From Flavobacterium psychrotrophum (GTDB lineage Bacteria; Bacteroidota; Bacteroidia; Flavobacteriales; Flavobacteriaceae): a stretch of 64,000 nucleotides of DNA. Of this stretch, positions 26,245 to 34,482 are shown one piece after another; the first letter of the stretch is position 1; each line of letters begins with the position of its first letter. The position numbers and the translations under genes are program-made. Under the pieces are notes generated by a model. That model was given only the letters and a program-made list of their open reading frames with translations, did no database searches and was not told where the DNA came from. The DNA lies in NCBI RefSeq assembly GCF_003403075.1, contig NZ_CP031557.1:1922001-1986000 (forward strand). The letters are read 5' to 3'.

Positions 26245-27798
26245 ATGAATGAGATTAATATATTATGGGTTGACGACGAGATCGATATGCTTAAACCCCA
26301 TATACTTTTCCTTGAAAAAAAGAATTACAAAGTTACCACAGCAAACAATGGGCAGGATGCACTGGTGTTGTTTGATGAACAAAACTTTGACATTGTTTTT
26401 CTGGATGAGAATATGCCGGGACTTAGTGGCCTTGAGGTGCTTGCAGAGATTAAGGAAAAAAAATCGTCGGTACCTGTTATCATGATTACCAAAAGTGAGG
26501 AAGAAATGATAATGGAGGAAGCCATTGGTTCTAAAATAGCCGACTACCTTATCAAGCCTGTAAACCCTAACCAGATTTTACTTTCTTTGAAAAAAAACCT
26601 GGATAATTCGCGCCTGGTATCTTCTAAAACCACACTCGATTATCAAAAGGAGTTCCGAAAAATATCTATGGATATGGGTATGGTGCGTACTTATGAAGAT
26701 TGGGTAGACATGTACAAAAGGCTTATATTTTGGGAGATGGAACTTGAAAATATTGAAGACCAGAGTATGGTAGAAATATTAGAGAGCCAAAAAACAGAAG
26801 CTAACTTTCAGTTTGGAAAATATATAGAGAAAAACTATGAAGACTGGTTTGAACCAAAAGCAGACAAGCCGGTATTGAGTCACAATTTGTTTCGTGAACT
26901 TGTGGTACCAGAAATTAAAAAGAAGCAGCCCATACTTTTTGTAGTTATTGATAACCTGCGCTGGGACCAGTGGAAAGCCTTTGAAAGCGTAATAAACAAC
27001 CACTATAAGCTTGAAAAAGAAGCTGCTTATTTCTCTATACTTCCTACGGCTACACAATATGCCCGTAATGCGATTTTTAGCGGTATGACACCACTGGAAA
27101 TGGAAAAGAAATTTCCGCAATACTGGAAAAATGATGTAGATGAAGGTGGAAAAAACCTTTTTGAAGGCGAGTTCCTTACAGAGCAGCTACGCCGCCTGGG
27201 CATGAGTGGCCTTAAGCAGGAATATTATAAAATTACCAATTATAAAGATGGTAAAAAACTGGCAGAAAACTTTAAGGGGCTTAAAAACAACGACCTTACT
27301 ACCATTGTGTACAATTTTGTAGACATGCTAAGCCATGCCAAGACTGAAATGGATGTTGTTAAGGAGCTTGCCAGTAACGATAAGGCATATCGCTCGCTTA
27401 CGCTAAGCTGGTTCCGCAATTCGCCGTTACTGGAAATGATACAGCAGGCGCAGCAAATGGATTTCCGCCTTATTATTACTACAGACCACGGTACCATAAA
27501 TGTAAAGAACCCAAGCAAGGTTATTGGCGACCGCAATACCAGCCTTAACCTGCGCTACAAAACCGGCCGTAGCCTTACTTATGAAGATAAAGATGTATAC
27601 CATGTAAAAGACCCTAAAGCCATACAGCTGCCTACCATAAATATGAGCAGTTCTTATATCTTTGCCAAGAACGACCTTTTCCTGGCCTACGTAAACAATT
27701 ATAACCACTATGTAAGCTACTACCGCAATACCTACCAGCACGGCGGTATATCGCTGGAAGAAATGATAATTCCGTTCCTTGTATTTAACCCGAAATAA
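26245..27798 (+). CDS. porX: PorX-type response regulator with PglZ domain
   Basis: A 517-residue protein, the usual length of PorX. The receiver domain (residues 1-125) has the acidic pair D10/D11, the phospho-acceptor D54 in VFLDENMPG, and the conserved KP of LIKPVN. The remainder is a PglZ (alkaline-phosphatase fold) domain with VVIDNLRWDQW and TTDHGTINVKNP as probable metal-binding segments. In Porphyromonas and Flavobacterium, PorX with the kinase PorY regulates the type IX secretion system. No porY is in the window. Confidence 0.92.
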   Translation: MNEINILWVDDEIDMLKPHILFLEKKNYKVTTANNGQDALVLFDEQNFDIVFLDENMPGLSGLEVLAEIKEKKSSVPVIMITKSEEEMIMEEAIGSKIADYLIKPVNPNQILLSLKKNLDNSRLVSSKTTLDYQKEFRKISMDMGMVRTYEDWVDMYKRLIFWEMELENIEDQSMVEILESQKTEANFQFGKYIEKNYEDWFEPKADKPVLSHNLFRELVVPEIKKKQPILFVVIDNLRWDQWKAFESVINNHYKLEKEAAYFSILPTATQYARNAIFSGMTPLEMEKKFPQYWKNDVDEGGKNLFEGEFLTEQLRRLGMSGLKQEYYKITNYKDGKKLAENFKGLKNNDLTTIVYNFVDMLSHAKTEMDVVKELASNDKAYRSLTLSWFRNSPLLEMIQQAQQMDFRLIITTDHGTINVKNPSKVIGDRNTSLNLRYKTGRSLTYEDKDVYHVKDPKAIQLPTINMSSSYIFAKNDLFLAYVNNYNHYVSYYRNTYQHGGISLEEMIIPFLVFNPK

Positions 27799-27813
27799 GA
27801 ATTGGCAATAATT

Positions 27814-28221
27814 ATGGAAATTACTTTTTCCCTTGCGGAAATAGACGACGTAGCAAAAATAGTATTAGCGTCAAACCTTAAAAACATTATCCTTTTTCAT
27901 GCCGAAATGGGTGCAGGAAAAACCACTTTTATCAAAGCTCTTGCGCGCCAGCTGGGGGTTATCGACATGACGGGGAGCCCAACCTTTTCGCTCGTTAACG
28001 AGTATGGAACAGAAGACGGGCGTGTGCTATACCACTTTGACCTTTATCGCCTTAATAGCGAGGAGGAGGCTTATGACATGGGTATAGATGAATACTTTTA
28101 TAGTGGCAACCTGTGCCTTATAGAATGGCCGGAGAAAACCCCTAATCTTATACCACTGGACCACACTGCTATATGCCTTACAACATTACCAGACGGCAGG
28201 AGAAATCTTGTAATAAAATAG
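27814..28221 (+). CDS. tsaE: tRNA threonylcarbamoyladenosine synthesis ATPase TsaE
   Basis: A 135-residue P-loop ATPase of the t6A37 tRNA modification complex (TsaBDE). Walker A is FHAEMGAGKTTFIKA near residue 30, followed by SPTFSLVNEY and the HFDLYRL segment typical of TsaE. I start at ATG 27814; an in-frame TTG at 27802 adds four residues only. It begins 15 nt after porX and 52 nt before the alanine dehydrogenase gene. Confidence 0.93.
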   Translation: MEITFSLAEIDDVAKIVLASNLKNIILFHAEMGAGKTTFIKALARQLGVIDMTGSPTFSLVNEYGTEDGRVLYHFDLYRLNSEEEAYDMGIDEYFYSGNLCLIEWPEKTPNLIPLDHTAICLTTLPDGRRNLVIK

Positions 28222-28273
28222 TGGAAAACCATAGCAGAAATTTTGTATATTGTAGACAGTTTTTTAAAACACC

Positions 28274-29467
28274 ATGCCGATAACACCTTTTACAAGACAA
28301 CAACTATTGCCGCAGGAAGAGAAGCTTGAAGTAGCGCGGCAAAAGGGGGAATTATTTATAGGATTGCCAAAGGAAACATCCTACCAGGAACGCCGCATTT
28401 GCCTTACGCCCGATGCCGTGAGTTCGCTTGTGGCGCATGGCCACAGGGTATTGATGGAAAGCGGTGCAGGGCTTACCGCAAGCTATAGCGATAAAGAATA
28501 TAGCGATGCAGGTGCCGAGATAACCCACGACACAAAAAAAGTTTTTGGCTGCCCCATTATACTTAAGGTAGAACCGGCCAGTGTAGCAGAAATAGAGATG
28601 ATGAACCATGAAACACTCATCATTAGTGCGCTACAGTTAAAGACACAAAAAAAAGAATACTTTAAGGCTTTAGAAACCAAAAAGATAACAGCACTTGCCT
28701 TCGAATTTATAAAAGATTCTGATGGCTCCTACCCTGCCGTTAAATCGCTTAGCGAAATTGCAGGAACGGCATCTGTACTTATTGCTGCCGAGTTAATGAT
28801 AAGCCAAAAACTGGGTAAAGGCCTGCTGTTTGGTAACATTACAGGCGTACCGCCTACAGAGGTTGTTATACTTGGTGCAGGCACCGCTGCAGAATTTGCT
28901 GCAAAGACCGCCATAGGCCTGGGTGCAAGCGTAAAGATTTTTGACAACTCTATCAATAAGTTACGCAGGTTGCAAAACAACCTCAACCATCGCATTTTTA
29001 CCAGTACCATTCAGGAAAAGGCGCTACTTAAAGCACTTATGCGCTGCGATGTAGCCATTGGCGCCATGCGTGGCAAAGACCGTAGCCCCGTTGTAGTTAC
29101 AGAAACCATGGTAGAGCGCATGAAGCGCGGTGCCGTAGTTATCGACATTTCTATAGACACGGGCGGTTGCTTTGAAACCAGCGAGGTAACAACCCATGAA
29201 AAGCCTACTTTTGTAAAGCATAATGTTACACATTATTGTGTGCCAAATATTCCGTCAAGGTACAGCAAAACAGCATCATTATCAATCAGTAACATTATTA
29301 GTCCATTCTTACTACAAATGGCCGATGATGGCGGTATAGAAAGTGCCATGCGCTGTGATGCCGGACTAAAAAATGGTATTTATTTTTACCATGGCCGCTT
29401 AACAAGCCGTAGTATTGCAGAATGGTTTTCTATAGATTATACAGATATTAACCTGTTGGCATTTTAG
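28274..29467 (+). CDS. ald: Alanine dehydrogenase
   Basis: A 397-residue NAD-dependent enzyme of the AlaDH/PNT family. The N-terminal domain has GLPKETSYQERRICLTP and the Lys-containing ILKVEP; the nucleotide-binding motif is VVILGAGTAAEFAAKTA with a downstream acidic residue (KIFDN). The C-terminal part has the VPNIPSRYSKTAS segment. It interconverts L-alanine and pyruvate plus ammonia. A transhydrogenase alpha-subunit relative is a less likely alternative because no beta subunit or membrane domain is nearby. Confidence 0.85.
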   Translation: MPITPFTRQQLLPQEEKLEVARQKGELFIGLPKETSYQERRICLTPDAVSSLVAHGHRVLMESGAGLTASYSDKEYSDAGAEITHDTKKVFGCPIILKVEPASVAEIEMMNHETLIISALQLKTQKKEYFKALETKKITALAFEFIKDSDGSYPAVKSLSEIAGTASVLIAAELMISQKLGKGLLFGNITGVPPTEVVILGAGTAAEFAAKTAIGLGASVKIFDNSINKLRRLQNNLNHRIFTSTIQEKALLKALMRCDVAIGAMRGKDRSPVVVTETMVERMKRGAVVIDISIDTGGCFETSEVTTHEKPTFVKHNVTHYCVPNIPSRYSKTASLSISNIISPFLLQMADDGGIESAMRCDAGLKNGIYFYHGRLTSRSIAEWFSIDYTDINLLAF

Positions 29468-29620
29468 CCTGAAAAGACCCTTTTTAAAAGAGTAAACAAT
29501 TCACAATATTTCCTTAAAAAACATCAACAGCGTAATTAATAATTAGCTACATTAGCCTTAACCAATTGTAAGCAGGCATATTTTACTATGATGCCTATAA
29601 TTTCATCAAAAGGCTAAGTT

Positions 29621-30469
29621 TTGAAAATAATTACGCGATTTGATGGCAGCAGGCCGTCATTCCTCATAAAATATGGTATTCCTGATATCGCCGGAGCTAT
29701 ACATCCGGAATGGAATAGCTATCTAAGCCCCTGTACACCTGCTCTGGAACGCGCCATAGGTTGTACAGGTTGTATTATGTATTCTGGCGAGTTGGCAGGA
29801 ACAGGATTTTTAATTGCCAATAACCTTATTGTTACCAACAGGCATGTACTACAAAATATTGGGGCTTTTCGCAATGGAAGCTGGACACTTTACAAAAATG
29901 TATCAATAGATTTTGGTTTTGAGTATGAAGGCCGCCAAAATTACCTGACCCGTAAGGCAACTAAAGTAGTTTTTACAGGATTGGCTGCTATAGACGGTAG
30001 TAACGTAGACCACACAAAGGCAGATATTGCTCTGGTAGAAATTGATGGTATAACGGATACTACCCTGCAACAACCTATTGCATTTAGGCTAACACAGGCT
30101 CTTACTCCCGGCACCAAAATATTTACTATTGGCTATCCGCAAATTTCAACCGATGGCGAAACGCCTGAAGCAGCAACCATTTTTAACGGAAAATATAGTG
30201 TAAAGCGCATTGCTCCCGGAGAGATAATTACGGGATCTCAACCGGGTTACCCAGGAAGGATATGCCATGATGCCAGTACACTTTCCGGCAATTCTGGTTC
30301 GCTGGTTGTGGCCTGCGGAGATGAAGATGTGGCTGCAGCCATACACTATGGAGGCACTACAGACCCTATTAGCGAAAATTGGGGACATAGCTTAAACTAT
30401 TTTTGCAGTGAGGGTATAAATCCGTATCTCAAGGATTATTTTGATGCGTATGGAGTGGAATATCTTTAA
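29621..30469 (+). CDS. Trypsin-like serine peptidase without signal peptide
   Basis: A 282-residue chymotrypsin-fold protease. The triad reads H75 (VTNRHVL), D135 (HTKADIALVEI) and S225 (LSGNSGSLVV). About 50 residues precede the catalytic domain, with three cysteines. The start is TTG 29621: the in-frame upstream ATGs (29588, 29591) are cut off by TAA at 29615. No signal peptide or membrane anchor is visible, so it would stay in the cytoplasm unless exported by another route. It may be a single gene; its 3' end abuts a truncated DUF6705 copy. Confidence 0.75.
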   Translation: MKIITRFDGSRPSFLIKYGIPDIAGAIHPEWNSYLSPCTPALERAIGCTGCIMYSGELAGTGFLIANNLIVTNRHVLQNIGAFRNGSWTLYKNVSIDFGFEYEGRQNYLTRKATKVVFTGLAAIDGSNVDHTKADIALVEIDGITDTTLQQPIAFRLTQALTPGTKIFTIGYPQISTDGETPEAATIFNGKYSVKRIAPGEIITGSQPGYPGRICHDASTLSGNSGSLVVACGDEDVAAAIHYGGTTDPISENWGHSLNYFCSEGINPYLKDYFDAYGVEYL

Positions 30470-30492
30470 AATAAATCTTATCCCATAAAACA

Positions 30493-30554
30493 ACTACAGC
30501 CTGCGAATACAGGCTGTAGCTTAGTAATATACATATAATTGTAAGACACTTCAT
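30493..30554 (-). pseudogene. Truncated DUF6705 copy (signal-peptide part only)
   Basis: ATG at 30554-30552 begins the same signal peptide as the intact copies (MKCLTIICILLSYSLYSQAV). Homology stops at 30493, after about 21 codons. The frame then runs unrelated into the end of the protease gene on the other strand and stops near 30429. This is the remnant of another array member lost by recombination or deletion. Confidence 0.75.
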
Positions 30555-30570
30555 ATCATCTTAAATAACT

Positions 30571-31182
30571 TTAAGGCTGTTTTACAAGCAGGTACTCCCC
30601 AAACGGTATGCTGTAGCTGGTGTACTGAGGCGTAACACCCTCTTCATCATACCTGCCGCTTATGGTTCTAAACTTGAGTTTAAGTTTCTGTACACTACCG
30701 CTATCTGCCCTTTGAAAAATCATCTCCGGTTCATAGCCGGGAACTTCTCTATTGGGTTCAGAAAATTGCAAAAGTAACTTTCTGTCTGATACGCCACAAC
30801 CCTGACAGTAGATAGAACCCGGACCTGCGATAATAGTTCCTACAATCGGATAATCATAATTAGATGGCATATTTAGCATCAACAGATGTAATGTATTAAC
30901 TTTTTCAACACCATTTTCTACATATTTGTATCCGCCTATTACTATATCCTCATAGTAAAATTTATTTAAAGTATGTTCCTGCTTTATTTTCTTTTGCAGT
31001 GTAATTGTTAACGAAGTAGTACCGTTAGTATATTTCCAGGTACCTGTAAATTTATCAAAGTCATTAAATGTATCTTTATAATACACGTCTTGAGCACTTC
31101 TGCTATTTTTGTATATAGGTACTACAGCCTGCGAATACAGGCTGTAGCTTAGTAATATACATATAATTGTAAGACACTTCAT
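30571..31182 (-). CDS. DUF6705 secreted protein, copy 1 (mosaic)
   Basis: A 203-residue exported protein: signal peptide ending near LYSQA (residue 19), then a beta-rich domain with FNDFDKFTGTWKYTNG, two cysteines in IYCQGCGVSD and the end SIPFGEYLLVKQP. DUF6705 proteins occur in Flavobacteria and have no known function. Residues 1-79 match copy 3 almost exactly, while the rest matches copy 2, with a switch between nucleotides 30942 and 30949, indicating recombination or gene conversion among the copies. Confidence 0.8.
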   Translation of the reverse strand: MKCLTIICILLSYSLYSQAVVPIYKNSRSAQDVYYKDTFNDFDKFTGTWKYTNGTTSLTITLQKKIKQEHTLNKFYYEDIVIGGYKYVENGVEKVNTLHLLMLNMPSNYDYPIVGTIIAGPGSIYCQGCGVSDRKLLLQFSEPNREVPGYEPEMIFQRADSGSVQKLKLKFRTISGRYDEEGVTPQYTSYSIPFGEYLLVKQP

Positions 31183-31198
31183 ATCATCTTAAATAACT

Positions 31199-31813
31199 TT
31201 AAGGCTGTTTTACAAGCAGGTACTCCCCAAACGGTATGCTGTAGCTGGTGTACTGAGGCGTAACACCCTCTTCATCATACCTGCCGCTTATGGTTCTAAA
31301 CTTGAGTTTAAGTTTCTGTACACTACCGCTATCTGCCCTTTGAAAAATCATCTCCGGTTCATAGCCGGGAACTTCTCTATTGGGTTCAGAAAATTGCAAA
31401 AGTAACTTTCTGTCTGATACGCCACAACCCTGACAGTAGATAGAACCCGGACCTATGATATTACTTCCTACAATCGGATAATCATAATTAGATGGCATAT
31501 TTAGCATCAACAGATGTAATGTATTAACTTTTTCAACACCATTTTCTACATATTTGTATCCGCCTATTACTATATCTTCATAGTAAAAACTACCTGGTAA
31601 TGTTTTCTCCTGCATCAACTTTTTCTGTAGTACAATTGTAAGTGATGTATTTCCATTTGTATATTTCCAGGTACCTGTAAATTTATCAAAGTCATTAAAT
31701 GTGTCTTTATAATACACGTCATCAGCATCTCTACTGTTTTTGTAGATAGGTACTACAGCCTGCGAATACAGGCTGTAGCTTAGTAATATACATATAATTG
31801 TAAGACACTTCAT
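31199..31813 (-). CDS. DUF6705 secreted protein, copy 2
   Basis: A 204-residue paralogue with the same signal peptide and domain. It differs from copies 1 and 3 mainly in residues 28-80 (RDADDVYY; QKKLMQEKTLPGSF) and is one residue longer there. From residue 81 on it is nearly identical to copy 1. The CxxC pair in IYCQGCG is kept. It lies 16 nt from the next copy; all three read in the same direction and could be one transcript. Confidence 0.8.
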   Translation of the reverse strand: MKCLTIICILLSYSLYSQAVVPIYKNSRDADDVYYKDTFNDFDKFTGTWKYTNGNTSLTIVLQKKLMQEKTLPGSFYYEDIVIGGYKYVENGVEKVNTLHLLMLNMPSNYDYPIVGSNIIGPGSIYCQGCGVSDRKLLLQFSEPNREVPGYEPEMIFQRADSGSVQKLKLKFRTISGRYDEEGVTPQYTSYSIPFGEYLLVKQP

Positions 31814-31829
31814 ATCATCTTAAATAACT

Positions 31830-32441
31830 TTAAGGCTGTTTTACAAGCAGGTACTCCCCAAACGGTATGCTGTAGCTGGTGTACTGAGGCGTAACTCCCT
31901 CTTCTTCGTACCCGCCGCTTGTGGTTCTAAACTTGAGTTTAAGTTTTTGTACACTACCGCTATCTGCTCTTTGGAAAAACATTTCGGGATCAAGCCCAGG
32001 AACCTCTCTATTGGGTTCAGAAAAATGCAAACGTATCTTTCTGTCTGATACGCCACACCCCTTACAGTATAAGGACCCAGGACCTATGATACTATTTCCT
32101 ACAATCGGATAATCATATTTAGATGACATATTGAACATCACCAGATGTAATGTATTAACCTTTTCAACACCATTTTCTACATATTTGTATCCGCCTATTA
32201 ATATATCCTCATAGTAAAATTTATTTAAAGTATGTTCCTGCTTTATTTTCTTTTGCAGTGTAATTGTTAACGAAGTAGTTCCGTTAGTATATTTCCAGGT
32301 ACCTGTAAATTTATCAAAGTCATTAAATGTATCTTTGTAATACACGTCTTGAGCACTTCTGCTATTTTTGTATATAGGCACCACAGCCTGCGAATACAGG
32401 TTGTAGCTTAGTAATATACATATAATTATAAGACACTTCAT
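31830..32441 (-). CDS. DUF6705 secreted protein, copy 3
   Basis: A 203-residue paralogue, first in the direction of transcription. The N-terminal part equals copy 1; the C-terminal half carries its own substitutions (YCKGCG, KIRLHF, LDPEMFF, TTSGGYEEE). It keeps the signal peptide, the two cysteines and the SIPFGEYLLVKQP end. It is probably closest to the ancestral unit. Upstream lies a decayed relative (32467-32853). Confidence 0.8.
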   Translation of the reverse strand: MKCLIIICILLSYNLYSQAVVPIYKNSRSAQDVYYKDTFNDFDKFTGTWKYTNGTTSLTITLQKKIKQEHTLNKFYYEDILIGGYKYVENGVEKVNTLHLVMFNMSSKYDYPIVGNSIIGPGSLYCKGCGVSDRKIRLHFSEPNREVPGLDPEMFFQRADSGSVQKLKLKFRTTSGGYEEEGVTPQYTSYSIPFGEYLLVKQP

Positions 32442-32466
32442 CTTTAGTTAATATAAGGCTTTTAAT

Positions 32467-32853
32467 TCACCTTCTCATTTCAATTTCTCCTATCGGTATA
32501 CTGAATAAAGGTTGGCCATCGTTATAAAACGACCTGTCATTAAAAGTACGGTAATTACCCAAACCCAGGTTAAACTTTATTTTTGTAGAAGTAGGGAAAG
32601 GCTTTATTATTGTCTAATAGCCTATTACATTACGGGTATGATCTAAAATTCGTCCATCTAAAAAGTTGTAACCTGCCTGCTTTATTCCGTAAGATTTTAT
32701 AGGGTTTACAATTAAATTAGCAATATTGTCACATATCGTAACTCCATTATTAATTAACTTGTAACATGACTTGTTGATATAATTCTAAGTTTCGTCGTCA
32801 ATTTTGTTAATTAACATATTCTGTTTCTCAATCTTTAACTGAAATGTTTGTCT
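32467..32853 (-). pseudogene. Decayed DUF6705-like gene remnant
   Basis: One minus-strand frame reads as protein for about 128 codons but is broken by TAG at 32616-32614 and TAG at 32787-32785, and it has no start. The last part (KIKFNLGLGNYRTF then PLFSIPIGEIEMRR) aligns in position with the KLKLKFRTISG and SIPFGEYLLV ends of the intact DUF6705 genes; the middle part CYKLINNGVT resembles YKYVENGVEK. It is therefore likely a diverged, dead array member. No other gene is seen in 32442-33007. Confidence 0.6.
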
Positions 32854-33007
32854 TCATAAATATGGTTGGTTTTAGATTACTGATTGGTAGTACAAGTTTA
32901 AAGAATTGAAATGTAATACATGCCATCATTACTGTTAAATAATTAACACAACCCGCCTTAACATTTTTGTATACCTGTTTTTAAAGTACATTTAATACTT
33001 TTACTTT

Positions 33008-33724
33008 ATGCTAATACCTAACTATAACGGAATCTCTAAAGCCGAAGCTACCCAGCTGCAATACCAAATGCGTACGGGCATATCGTTGCAAACAAGCATT
33101 GATAAAATTACGACTATAGCCGGTGCAGATATTTCGCACAATAAAAATTCTGATATTGTGTATGCCGGTATTGTAGTACTGAGTTATCCGCAAATGGTGG
33201 TACAGTAATACTCAATGGTAGTGGCGCAAACAACAGTACCTTACATACCCGGTTACTTAGGGTTCAGGGAAGTCCCTGCCCTGTTACAGGCCTGGCAACA
33301 GTTATCACAAAAACCCGATGTCATCGTTCTTGACAGGCAGGGCATTACACATCCGCGCCAAATGGGCATTGCCTCTCACTTTGGGTTATTGGCTGACTGG
33401 CCTGCTATTGGCTGCGCAAAGAGTATGCTCTATGGCAATTTTCCAGATTTGGGAGACAGCAAATTTAGTACGAGCCCTATTAAAGATCGTACCAATAACC
33501 TGTTAGGCTACGCATTGCGTACAAAGAACAAGGTAGAGCCGGTATATATTTCTCCCGGCCATAAAGTATCTATACCCGACAGTCTTGAAATTATTACCAA
33601 TTGCGTGCAGGGTTACCGCATACCCGAACCTACACGGCAAGCGCACAATCATGTAAACCTGTTGCGAACAGGAAAATTAAAACCGGGTTTTTATAAGGCA
33701 GATACGCAAGGAAGTTTGTTTTAA
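33008..33724 (+). pseudogene. nfi: Endonuclease V interrupted by one in-frame stop codon
   Basis: A 239-codon frame encodes deoxyinosine-specific endonuclease V but contains TAA at 33206-33208 (codon 67). Both sides are in the same frame and together give a complete enzyme: D41 (AGADISHNK), E88 (GFREVP), D109 (VIVLDRQG) and H115/H124, matching the catalytic residues of the family. The stop falls in a poorly conserved stretch (SYPQMVVQ before, YSMVVAQTTVPYIPG after). Re-initiation at ATG 33215 or 33224 would lack D41. A recent null mutation is the simplest reading; a base-call error or suppression is possible. Confidence 0.85.
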
Positions 33725-33766
33725 CTATAGATTACTAAGCCATGAATTTGATTAGTCTTCCGCACT

Positions 33767-34330
33767 TTAATTAATTCCATTTCTCCTAAAAATTTCTTTC
33801 AGATACAAGATCCGTTCATTACCACAATCAGGAATATGATTGAGTTCATTTATTTTTCCTACTGCAGGAGAAATGTAGGATTGCATACACTCAAAACAAA
33901 TTTCTAAAAAGCAAATAACTTTACCCGTTTCATCATAAAACACCACACCATTGCGAGGCTGGTAACATTTGACTTCCTGCATAATATTACTTTTATACCC
34001 TTTGCGTATCGTGTAATTAATCAACAGCTTACTTAAGCTATCTACATCTTTACCTGATATTTCCTTTTCCTGTAAAAGATTATATTTTTTTTCTTTTCCC
34101 TCAAAATTTAGCGTTAAGGTTCTTATAAACGAATTTTCCGAACTGCCCTTTTTAGCCAAAGCAATCTCGCCGGGATACGAAATCAGCACAATCTTCTTTG
34201 CCTTATTAAAAGGAAATTGTTTTATGCGTTCAGCCGGTTTCATGTTACCAAACCAGCCGCAATCCTGCTTTTGCGCGTAACCAGATTGTATGAGTAAAAA
34301 GAAGTTGAGTATAAGAAAGATATTTTTCAT
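33767..34330 (-). CDS. Secreted protein of unknown function
   Basis: A 187-residue protein with a signal peptide (cleavage near GYAQ, residue 19). The mature part has several cysteines (DCGWFG, VKCYQP, ICFECMQS, PDCGNE), suggesting disulphides in the periplasm or outside the cell. A strand motif KKIVLISYPGEIAL is near residue 44. I do not recognise a family. It is converging with the endonuclease V remnant and stands alone. Confidence 0.65.
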   Translation of the reverse strand: MKNIFLILNFFLLIQSGYAQKQDCGWFGNMKPAERIKQFPFNKAKKIVLISYPGEIALAKKGSSENSFIRTLTLNFEGKEKKYNLLQEKEISGKDVDSLSKLLINYTIRKGYKSNIMQEVKCYQPRNGVVFYDETGKVICFLEICFECMQSYISPAVGKINELNHIPDCGNERILYLKEIFRRNGIN

Positions 34331-34367
34331 AGCAAATTATGATTGGTTGATATCTCAAATATATAAA

Positions 34368-34412
34368 AAAACAGCTGTTAGCCCGGATATAAAATCCTAC
34401 TAACAACTGTTT
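34368..34412 (-). terminator. Terminator hairpin downstream of glmM
   Basis: Minus strand shows AACAGTTGTTAG pairing with CTAACAGCTGTT across an 18-nt loop, followed by a run of T. It lies about 70 nt past the glmM stop. Confidence 0.65.
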
Positions 34413-34420
34413 ATATATCT

Positions 34421-34464
34421 CTGAGATTCTTCGACTCCGCTGCGCTGCGCTCAGAGTGACAAAC
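34421..34464. repeat. GC-rich REP-like sequence after glmM
   Basis: A GC-rich stretch in AT-rich surroundings contains CTTCGACTCCGCTGCGCTGC and CTGAG/CTCAG ends. Similar TTCGACTNCGCTCNGNNTGAC stretches are common between genes in many bacterial genomes, from memory. Only one copy is seen in this window. Confidence 0.5.
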
Positions 34465-34482
34465 TGCAAAACTGTGAAAGTC

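Larger units (their letters stand above)
30493..32441 (-). repeat. Tandem DUF6705 duplication array
   Basis: Three intact genes with start codons spaced 631 and 628 bp form direct repeats. The block 30493-30570 is identical to 31121-31198, marking the broken end of a further unit. Each unit also carries an inverted repeat (CTACAGCCTG / CAGGCTGTAG) within the signal-peptide codons, slightly altered in the third copy. Confidence 0.9.

Noticed and set aside
33206..33215. Frameshift in endonuclease V
   Set aside because: Both halves are in the same reading frame; only a stop codon separates them.
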